From Bryobacteraceae bacterium (lineage in GTDB: Bacteria; Acidobacteriota; Terriglobia; Bryobacterales; Bryobacteraceae), in contig CANGVB010000003.1 in the NCBI GenBank assembly GCA_947456995.1, positions 1 through 21,540 of the forward strand: a stretch of 21,540 nucleotides of DNA. Direction: 5' to 3'. The notes under the pieces were generated by a model. That model worked only from the letters and a program-made list of their open reading frames with translations, did not search any database and was not told the DNA's origin. This document shows, one piece after another, positions 15,944 through 21,540 of this stretch (position 1 is its first letter; each line of letters begins with the position of its first letter). The position numbers and the translations under genes were made by a program.

Positions 15944-17896
15944 ATGCAACCAGAAAACACTAATTTACAAGCTCCGTGGCTGGACAAAGAAGCCGAGAAT
16001 GCCGAGACCATCGGCGGAGACAACGCTTCTCCTGACTTCAAGCAGGTTGTCGAAGAAGGCTTGCAACGTCGTGACCTGATCAAGGGTCTCTTTACTGGGG
16101 CAGCCATTGCCGCCAGTGGAGCTATTGCTGCACCGACAGCGCAGGCTGCAGCAAGCACGGGCCTGACATTCAAGCCGATCAAACTGAGCAAGGGCAACGA
16201 CTACATCGACGTGCCTGAGGGTTATGACGCTGGACTTGTGATCGCATGGGGAAATCCTGTCACGCAGAACGCGCCTGAATTTGATCCGACCCGGCAAAAC
16301 GGGGTCAACGGCTCCCAGCAGTTCGGCTACAACTGCGACATGATTACTTATCATTCACTGCCGGCATGGAATTCCACTAACTCGCGTCGTGGTCTGCTTT
16401 GCGTCAATCATGAATACACCGATCCAGTTGCAATGTTTCCCAGCTACACGACACCCACCAAAGATCAAGTGGATGCTGAGCTGGCTGCACATGGCGTAAG
16501 CATTGTCGAAGTGGAAGAGTTCTTTGGGGTCTGGCAGTACAATGCCAACTCGCGCTTTAATCGTCGTCTGACTGGTGAAACCGAAATGCTCATCACCGGG
16601 CCTGCTGCCGGTGATGAATTGATGGCAACATCGGTGGATCGCACGGGGACTCGCGTCAGGGGCACTCTCAACAATTGCGCTGGTGGCCAGACTCCCTGGG
16701 GCACAATGCTCACCGCAGAAGAGAATTTCAATCAGTACTTCGGTAACCGCGCCACGATGCCAACTGGTGTCAATCGTGACAATATGACTCGTCTGGGTAC
16801 GGTTGGTGGAGCTACCGCTCGCAGATGGGAAAGCTTCTATGATCGCTTTGATCAGACCAAAGAGCCGAACGAAGCCAACCGCTTTGGATGGATTGTAGAG
16901 ATCGACCCGTACGACCCCAATTCGATTCCGAAGAAGCGTACCGCCCTTGGCCGCTGTAAGCATGAATGCGCAACCACTACGATTGCAAAGAACGGCCAGG
17001 TTGTTGTTTACTCGGGTGACGACGAACGCTTCGACTACCTCTACAAGTTTGTAACCGCTGGTACCTTCAACCCAGACAATCGCGCAGCCAATATGGACTT
17101 GCTCGATCGGGGAGTTCTTTACGTTGCGAAATTCAACAGCGATGGCACGGGGCAATGGCTTCCGGCAGTTCACAATCAGGGCCCGCTTACGATGGCTAAC
17201 GGCTGGAGAAATCAGGCTGACGTGTTGATCCGGCTCCGCCAGGCTGGTGACGCCCTTGGTGCAACCAAGATGGATCGCCCCGAAGACGTCGAAGTCAATC
17301 CAGTGACCGGCCTCGTTTACCTGGCTTGCACAAACAATACACTTCGTGGAGTTGGTGCCAGCCCCGGAGTAGATGCGGCAAATCCGCGTGCGAACAACCG
17401 TTCCGGCCATATCATCGAGATCAAAGAGTCGGGCAACGACCATACCAGGGACACTTTCAACTGGGGCATCTTCATGCTCTGCGGCGACCCGGATGACAAG
17501 GCGCAAGGTACTTACTTTGCGGGTGCACCCCGAGAAAAAGTATCACCCATCGGGGCTCCCGATAACGTGGCGTTCGACAACCAGGGCAACCTTTGGATCG
17601 GAACCGACGGCATGGAATCAGCCCTCGGCTGGCATGATGCTATCTATGCCTGTGTGACCGAAGGCCCTGACCGTGGAACCTTGCTTCCCTTCATGTCTAT
17701 GCCAATCGGCGCAGAGACCTGCGGACCTACCTTTACACCTGATAATGAGACCTTCTTCATGGCTGTGCAACATCCGGGTGAAGGTGGTACTTACGCTCAA
17801 CCCACTTCAAGATGGCCTTATGGGTCAGGAACCATTCCTCGGCCCGGTGTGGTCTTCGTCAAGAAGAGCTGGGGCCGGGGTACGGTCGGCAGCTAG
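15944..17896 (+). CDS. PhoX-type alkaline phosphatase (DUF839), Tat-exported
   Basis: The 650-residue protein carries a twin-arginine signal late in its N-terminus (QRRDLIKGLF, residues 41-50, then an alanine-rich core to about 70), so it is probably exported folded. PhoX family landmarks are present: CVNHEYTD (153-160), the glutamate-rich TAEENF (257-262), CKHE (338-341), SGDDERFDY (357-365), RPEDVE (445-450) and the propeller-like APDNVAFDNQGNLWIGTDG. PhoX enzymes are iron/calcium phosphomonoesterases used to gain phosphate from organic esters. The length is normal. I chose the ATG at 15944 because it has a strong ribosome binding site; an extended frame from 15896 adds 16 residues without support. 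A strong hairpin follows the stop. Confidence 0.88.
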   Translation: MQPENTNLQAPWLDKEAENAETIGGDNASPDFKQVVEEGLQRRDLIKGLFTGAAIAASGAIAAPTAQAAASTGLTFKPIKLSKGNDYIDVPEGYDAGLVIAWGNPVTQNAPEFDPTRQNGVNGSQQFGYNCDMITYHSLPAWNSTNSRRGLLCVNHEYTDPVAMFPSYTTPTKDQVDAELAAHGVSIVEVEEFFGVWQYNANSRFNRRLTGETEMLITGPAAGDELMATSVDRTGTRVRGTLNNCAGGQTPWGTMLTAEENFNQYFGNRATMPTGVNRDNMTRLGTVGGATARRWESFYDRFDQTKEPNEANRFGWIVEIDPYDPNSIPKKRTALGRCKHECATTTIAKNGQVVVYSGDDERFDYLYKFVTAGTFNPDNRAANMDLLDRGVLYVAKFNSDGTGQWLPAVHNQGPLTMANGWRNQADVLIRLRQAGDALGATKMDRPEDVEVNPVTGLVYLACTNNTLRGVGASPGVDAANPRANNRSGHIIEIKESGNDHTRDTFNWGIFMLCGDPDDKAQGTYFAGAPREKVSPIGAPDNVAFDNQGNLWIGTDGMESALGWHDAIYACVTEGPDRGTLLPFMSMPIGAETCGPTFTPDNETFFMAVQHPGEGGTYAQPTSRWPYGSGTIPRPGVVFVKKSWGRGTVGS

Positions 17897-17925
17897 ATTT
17901 AACTTTTCTACCGCAACATGATTGA

Positions 17926-17969
17926 TTGCTCCTTTGGATCTCGCCTTACGGTTAGATCCAAAGGAGCAA
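17926..17969 (+). promoter_or_regulatory. Perfect 16-bp hairpin covering the next gene's ribosome binding site
   Basis: Bases 17926-17941 are the exact reverse complement of 17954-17969, with a 12-nt loop that can itself form a few pairs. The right arm contains AAAGGAG (17960-17966), the only ribosome binding site before the ATG at 17978. There is no T run after the stem. It may end phosphatase transcription, control translation of the next gene, or both. Confidence 0.85.
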
Positions 17970-17977
17970 AACTATTT

Positions 17978-18415
17978 ATGTCAAAGATTCACGATGTCGG
18001 GGCTGGAGTAAAAATGTATAACGTGTCTCATGCTGTCGGCGAGGGGATGCCTAATTCTAAAGACGATGTCCTGTTGGTGCAGTGGATGCTGAAGGTCCAC
18101 TTCAACCGCGCTGACAAAAAGGCGATGCTGGGCCAGGTCTGGAAGATGGAGACACTCACCGGAACCTGCACGCAGGAACTGATCGAAATCATCAAGATCT
18201 ATCAGTACGACGCCAACCTGAACATTCGCGGCGCAAGGCTAAAGCTGGATGGCAAGATCTACCCGATTCAAGTTTGCCCCGGGCTCAATCAGTCCCCGCT
18301 GGCACTGCTCAACCTGAGCGTTGCCGGACATTCCAAGTTCTATAAAGCACCATCCAAAGATCCCTCACTCTATAGTGAAGCGCGAACGATGTTTGAGCGC
18401 TGCGGCACGGTCTAG
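17978..18415 (+). CDS. Small protein of unknown function, weak peptidoglycan-binding-like pattern
   Basis: The 145-residue protein has no signal peptide or membrane segment. Residues 25-95 loosely follow the peptidoglycan-binding type 1 pattern: DDVLLVQWMLK, a middle segment ending LTGTCTQELIEIIKIYQ, then LKLDGKIYP. The match is by eye only, and the usual glycines are partly missing. The C-terminal 50 residues are not recognised. I chose the ATG at 17978 because AAGGAG lies 11 nt upstream and the alternative ATG at 17918 would translate straight through the perfect hairpin. The gene is followed after 30 nt by the DUF4384-like lipoprotein gene on the same strand. A role linked to the cell wall is a guess. 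Confidence 0.65.
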   Translation: MSKIHDVGAGVKMYNVSHAVGEGMPNSKDDVLLVQWMLKVHFNRADKKAMLGQVWKMETLTGTCTQELIEIIKIYQYDANLNIRGARLKLDGKIYPIQVCPGLNQSPLALLNLSVAGHSKFYKAPSKDPSLYSEARTMFERCGTV

Positions 18416-18430
18416 TGCCGCCCCCTGCGT

Positions 18431-18436
18431 TATATT
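18431..18436 (+). promoter_or_regulatory. Possible -10 box before the lipoprotein gene
   Basis: TATATT lies 9 nt before the GTG at 18446, so the mRNA leader would be at most a few bases. No -35 box is obvious. Confidence 0.35.
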
Positions 18437-18445
18437 CGTAGGGCC

Positions 18446-18985
18446 GTGAGGATATCGAAGGCCCTATTTGTAGTGATCTTTATTTCAGCGTTGTTGAGCT
18501 CCTGTACAGAGCCTCGTGATGCGTTTTCGATTACACTGCTTCGACAGAAGACGAGCGCTGGGAAAAATCTGGGGTCTCAGGAAACGGTGTCCGTGGGTAC
18601 GACCTTTCGCAAGAATGAGCTGGTAGCGATGAAGGTTCAAATTCCGAAGACCGGGTTCTTCTATGCCTTCCAGGCCGATGATCAGGGGACCTTCGATGTA
18701 CTTTATCCGCAAGCTTCGGGAAGTCCTGTTGTGCCATCCGGCAAAGCTTTGCGATTGCCAGTAGAAGAGGAACTCTGGCTCGGCTTCATCAGCTCTTCTG
18801 TAACTCTGGCCTGGAGCCCGCAGCGGATCGAAAGTCTGGAACTTGCCATTGACCGCAGCGAGGTAGAGAAAGACAGCATTCGAGCCATCCGCGACCCCGA
18901 GGATGCGAAGAAACTCGATGAAGAACTCACCCGCCTGCTCAAAAGCAACTTAAGCGTCAAGCGTATTGAGTTGAATGTAGATTAG
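18446..18985 (+). CDS. Lipoprotein with DUF4384-like domain
   Basis: The 179-residue product begins at GTG, with a lipoprotein signal (hydrophobic 6-17, lipobox LSSC with C20). Residues about 50-130 resemble a DUF4384 beta-sandwich: NELVAMKVQIPKTGFFYAFQ, DVLYPQ, LRLPVEEEL and TLAWSP. The same segment is clearly similar to residues 423-497 of the CHAT protein encoded at 19700 (GHLYAFATSGGEIEVLYPR, RLPAEREL, TIIWSPLPLDSLEDAI). The C-terminal 40 residues are a charged helix. DUF4384 domains are typically extracytoplasmic and often attached to caspase-like or kinase signalling proteins; their ligand is unknown. The stop overlaps that of the convergent SH3-like gene by 4 bp. Confidence 0.8.
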   Translation: MRISKALFVVIFISALLSSCTEPRDAFSITLLRQKTSAGKNLGSQETVSVGTTFRKNELVAMKVQIPKTGFFYAFQADDQGTFDVLYPQASGSPVVPSGKALRLPVEEELWLGFISSSVTLAWSPQRIESLELAIDRSEVEKDSIRAIRDPEDAKKLDEELTRLLKSNLSVKRIELNVD

Positions 18986-19614
18986 TCCCGTGCTCGATCG
19001 AGCACCGACAGGCGCCACTTGCCATCTCTCAAGGCGAACTGCCCTCTGGCCATCAGCGGACTTCGAACCACACTCGATTGCACATAGCCTCGGACACCTG
19101 TGGCCGTCTCAACCCAAACCCAATCGAAGCTGCCACTGGTCTTCTTGGCTTCAACGCGCCTGACGATATCAAACCTAAGAGTGGCGACCGTGGCTGCATC
19201 GCGATCGGGAGTCTTCCGTAGCGGCAGCGCATCGCGCAGAACTACTAGATAATCTGCGGGGTCGAGTTCTCTAGGGAACTTCCAGGCCACGTAGGGCGAG
19301 ACGTAAATCGAAGGATCTTCGCGAAAGAAGCCCAGCTCAATCAGGTCAGCGAGAACGTCCCAAACAGCTCCGTCCTTGTTGTCGACCTCCCAAAGAGTCG
19401 AGAACTGAGTCCAACCTTTTTCGTCCTTGCTGCCAAAGCCACCGGCAATCACGTCTTCATCGGTAAGTTTTCTGAGAGCTTTTGCATCTCGCTTTGCCAC
19501 TGCGGACTTCAGCTTTGAAACGAACGAAGAAAAGCCGGGTTCCCGCTTTTCTTCGCTAACAGGAGCAAGTTGTCCAGCCTGGGCCAGAAAAACCATAGCG
19601 AGCACGAGAGTCAT
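18982..19614 (-). CDS. Secreted SH3-like domain protein
   Basis: The 210-residue protein begins with a very short signal peptide (MTLVLAMVFLAQ). Residues 27-115 form a helical, charged domain that I do not recognise (LKSAVAKRDAKALRKLTDEDV..., WDVLADLIELGFF). Residues 121-186 fit a bacterial SH3 domain: YLVVLRDALPLRKTPDRDAA, TLRFDIVRR, WVWVETATGVRGYVQ. Bacterial SH3 domains usually bind cell wall or peptides. The gene diverges from the CHAT gene across 85 bp, with a 10-bp palindrome 3 nt before its ATG, and converges on the lipoprotein gene with overlapping stops. No ribosome binding site precedes the ATG, so a leaderless or very short leader is possible. Confidence 0.75.
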   Translation of the reverse strand: MTLVLAMVFLAQAGQLAPVSEEKREPGFSSFVSKLKSAVAKRDAKALRKLTDEDVIAGGFGSKDEKGWTQFSTLWEVDNKDGAVWDVLADLIELGFFREDPSIYVSPYVAWKFPRELDPADYLVVLRDALPLRKTPDRDAATVATLRFDIVRRVEAKKTSGSFDWVWVETATGVRGYVQSSVVRSPLMARGQFALRDGKWRLSVLDRARD

Positions 19615-19617
19615 CTG

Positions 19618-19627
19618 ACACTAGTGT
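19618..19627. repeat. 10-bp perfect palindrome in the divergent region
   Basis: ACACTAGTGT is a perfect palindrome located 3 nt upstream of the minus-strand ATG at 19614 and 72 nt before the CHAT start. It may be a repressor site for the SH3-like gene; a palindrome of this length can also occur by chance. Confidence 0.5.
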
Positions 19628-19673
19628 GCCACCCAATTTGAAATCTCAATGAGCGATTCATGTGGTGATCGGG

Positions 19674-19679
19674 TAAGAT
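19674..19679 (+). promoter_or_regulatory. Possible -10 box for the CHAT gene
   Basis: TAAGAT lies 20 nt before the ATG at 19700, which would give a leader of about 13 nt. No good -35 box and no clear ribosome binding site are seen. Confidence 0.3.
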
Positions 19680-19699
19680 GAGTGCTCAAGTGACACCAG

Positions 19700-21382
19700 A
19701 TGAATGAAAAAAACAGCGATCTGGAGATCGAAATCTCCCGAGAATCCGACTCGACCTATTCGGTAGAATTGCGTTTTCTCGCGGCTCGCAGCGACACCGA
19801 AACTTGCATCCTCAAGGACAAAACCGATCCTCTGCAGAAGGCTGACATCGATGCATTGAATGATCTCCATCCGGGCTCTAATGAATACGCCGAAACGCTG
19901 ACAAAACTACTCTTCGCGGATCCAATGCTGGCTGTGGCCTTTGAAAGGGCTTTGACATCGGCGAAAACGCTGAACTTGCCGCTTCGCATCAGGGTGCTTC
20001 TGGATTCGAATAGCAAAGAACTTCATGCCGTTTGCTGGGGGTCGTTAAGAGACTTTTCAGGCAAGCCCCTGTTTACAAGCGAGAACGTATTCTTTTCCCG
20101 GTACATCCAAAGTCTGGACGGCTCTGTTAGGGAAAGTCCGGCAGGTCAGAAGCTGAAAGCACTGATCGTCATATCCAATCCGGCCAATCTTGCCAGCTTC
20201 ACCGCCACCGGTGAGTCACTCTTTCCTGTCGAGGCACAAATCGAACTTGAGCATGTCAAAGCTTCGCTGGCAGCCTTTGAAATTTCTGTGCTCGATATGC
20301 CAACGATTCAATCCATTGCGGCAAGGCTGCGCGATGGCTTCGATGTCCTTTATCTTGTCTGCCACGGCGCTGTAGTTGAAGGAGAAGCTCAGCTTTTGCT
20401 CTGCGATGAAGCCGGCAATGTTGACGTCGTGGCCGGAGAACAACTTGCCAATCGGATCGGGGATTTAAAGAGTCCACCACGTTTGGTGGTGATGGCATCT
20501 TGTCAGTCTGCCCAGGGGCTGGAAAGTATCGGGCCAAAACTTGGGAATGCCGGGGTACCTGCAATTCTGGCAATGAATGGCAACATCAGCATGGAAACCA
20601 ATTCGTTGTTCATGCCTCAATTCTTCAGTGAACTCACTGAAACCGGAATCATCGACCAAGCTGTGTCAGTTGCTCGCGGAGCAGTACGGGATCGCCCCGA
20701 TGCATGGATGCCAATCCTCTACATGCGGCTTCGTTCGGGCCAGCTTTTGCCACGAGTTGTCGAAGCCACGCCTGAGCCTCCACCTCCCCCGCCGCCGGTT
20801 CCTCCCAGCCCAGGGCTTCTGCGAAGGTATTGGCTCCATATGGCAGGGGCAACCTTCCTGACTTTGCTTTATCTTGTATTTTTCACAGACCTGATACCCG
20901 AAGACACTCATACACTTTTCTATTCGAAGCTCCAGGACAAAATGGCCAATGGGCAAGAGGGTCGCGGAGTTTTGGTTGACTCGCCACTGGCGGGTCACCT
21001 CTATGCTTTCGCAACCAGCGGTGGCGAGATCGAAGTTCTCTATCCTCGCACTGGAAAAAGTTCCGACGTAGGCGTCGGAACCCAGGTTCGTTTGCCAGCA
21101 GAACGCGAATTGTACGAAGCTCCTTTTGACTATCCAGAAATCACAATCATCTGGAGTCCTCTTCCGCTGGACTCATTAGAGGACGCTATCAAAAAGGGAG
21201 ATAGCGGGACAAGCGGAACTCAAGTGATTTCGGCTGAATCGCAAATCAATGCGCTAAGGACAGAGATCGCCAGGCTCATTGCAGGCGCTGTGACGGAAAA
21301 CATTTCAACGCCGAGCGCCCGCATCAAGGTCACCAAAACGGGAAAAGCTGTTGGCGTCACTCTCAAGCTCGATACTTTGTAA
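19700..21382 (+). CDS. CHAT-domain protease with polyproline linker, membrane helix and DUF4384-like domain
   Basis: The 560-residue protein has three parts. Residues about 95-350 form a CHAT (caspase-like) peptidase with the dyad H222 (LVCHGAVV) and C268 (VMASCQSA), then GVPAILAMNGNIS and FFSELTETGIIDQAV, as in other CHAT proteins. Residues 360-369 are a polyproline linker with seven consecutive prolines. Residues 377-397 are one membrane helix, preceded by two arginines, which predicts a cytoplasmic protease and an external C-terminus. Residues 423-497 are DUF4384-like and match the lipoprotein at 18446. Residues 1-90 are not recognised. There is no N-terminal signal peptide. An in-frame stop at 19691-19693 fixes the ATG. 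The layout suggests an envelope-sensing protease; no substrate is evident in the window. Confidence 0.88.
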   Translation: MNEKNSDLEIEISRESDSTYSVELRFLAARSDTETCILKDKTDPLQKADIDALNDLHPGSNEYAETLTKLLFADPMLAVAFERALTSAKTLNLPLRIRVLLDSNSKELHAVCWGSLRDFSGKPLFTSENVFFSRYIQSLDGSVRESPAGQKLKALIVISNPANLASFTATGESLFPVEAQIELEHVKASLAAFEISVLDMPTIQSIAARLRDGFDVLYLVCHGAVVEGEAQLLLCDEAGNVDVVAGEQLANRIGDLKSPPRLVVMASCQSAQGLESIGPKLGNAGVPAILAMNGNISMETNSLFMPQFFSELTETGIIDQAVSVARGAVRDRPDAWMPILYMRLRSGQLLPRVVEATPEPPPPPPPVPPSPGLLRRYWLHMAGATFLTLLYLVFFTDLIPEDTHTLFYSKLQDKMANGQEGRGVLVDSPLAGHLYAFATSGGEIEVLYPRTGKSSDVGVGTQVRLPAERELYEAPFDYPEITIIWSPLPLDSLEDAIKKGDSGTSGTQVISAESQINALRTEIARLIAGAVTENISTPSARIKVTKTGKAVGVTLKLDTL

Positions 21383-21402
21383 TGCAATTTAAGTGACTAG
21401 GA

Positions 21403-21408
21403 TAGAAT
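21403..21408 (+). promoter_or_regulatory. -10 box of a likely leaderless promoter for the cytochrome gene
   Basis: TAGAAT lies exactly 7 nt before the ATG at 21416, and no ribosome binding site is present. It is the closest to the TATAAT consensus of the four boxes with this spacing. Confidence 0.5.
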
Positions 21409-21415
21409 CGGCACA

Positions 21416-21540
21416 ATGCCTTTGAAGTTCCTATGGATGGTCAGTCTGTGTGCTGCGGCATGGGGTGACACCCCCGGCGAAGAGTTTTTTGAAAAGAAGA
21501 TTCGACCGACCCTGACCACTCAATGCATCGGTTGCCACAA
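21416..21540 (+). CDS. Planctomycete-type cytochrome c protein, N-terminal fragment
   Basis: Only the first 41 codons are in the window; the frame runs off the right edge. The start is a signal peptide (MPLKFLWMVSLCAAAWG), followed by GEEFFEKKIRPTLTTQCIGCH. The CIGCH heme c site and the FFEKKIRPxL lead-in are typical of planctomycete cytochrome c (PSCyt1) domains, which often precede DUF1549/DUF1553 domains in large secreted proteins of Acidobacteria and Planctomycetes. The downstream domains cannot be seen. Confidence 0.75.
   Translation, partial: MPLKFLWMVSLCAAAWGDTPGEEFFEKKIRPTLTTQCIGCH

Noticed and set aside
16355..17506. A 383-codon open frame on the minus strand opposite the PhoX gene
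   Set aside because: It is antisense to a well-supported phosphatase gene and shows no domain or signal; it is a by-product of codon bias.
17918..17977. An earlier start for the 17978 gene, adding 20 residues
   Set aside because: The added codons are the arms of the perfect hairpin, and the ribosome binding site lies just before the ATG at 17978.

Overview
The window looks like chromosomal DNA of an acidobacterium of the Solibacter/Bryobacter type. Three things point there. A secreted protein ends in the Solibacter-type C-terminal domain (the TIGR03437 pattern). There is an Oar-like TonB-dependent receptor with an N-terminal carboxypeptidase-regulatory-like domain. The right edge holds the start of a planctomycete-type cytochrome c protein. 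These are attributions from remembered family patterns; no search was run. I see no tRNA, rRNA, CRISPR array, transposase or phage gene.

Left part (1-9026). A terminator-like hairpin (20-73) and a short promoter precede a secreted FG-GAP/VCBS propeller protein on the plus strand. It meets head-on, with no spacer, a tight five-gene minus-strand operon read from 9026 to 1203: Oar-like TonB-dependent receptor, M19 membrane dipeptidase, circularly permuted ATP-grasp protein, alpha-E protein, and transglutaminase-like protein. Gaps are 8, 4, 10 and -1 nt. The last three are a known peptide amidoligase/transglutaminase module. The receptor and dipeptidase in front of it are the unusual part, and together they suggest uptake, cleavage and re-ligation of a peptide-like substrate. 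The transglutaminase ends in nine glutamines.

Middle part (9092-15842, plus strand). A cytochrome P450 (TTG start) is followed after 5 nt by a secreted nidogen-like/BACON-like/Solibacter C-terminal protein. Next come a small secreted basic repeat protein and a 1077-residue secreted amidohydrolase made of two complete, fused N-acyl-D-amino-acid deacylase-like units. Both units carry the same unusual active-site changes. A 20-bp inverted repeat ends on the start codon of this gene.

Right part (15944-21540). A Tat-exported PhoX-type phosphatase is followed by a small protein with a weak peptidoglycan-binding-like pattern, whose ribosome binding site lies in a perfect 16-bp stem. Then comes a group that may form an envelope-linked system: a DUF4384-like lipoprotein, a secreted SH3-like protein on the opposite strand, and a CHAT protease joined through a polyproline linker and one membrane helix to a C-terminal DUF4384-like domain that resembles the lipoprotein. 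The window ends inside a cytochrome c gene.

A theme across the window is transcription start at or next to the start codon. Four genes (93, 10459, 12609, 21416) have a TANNNT box exactly 7 nt before the ATG, which suggests leaderless mRNAs. The best candidates for undescribed biology are the receptor-dipeptidase-ATP-grasp operon, the double deacylase, and the CHAT/DUF4384 group.
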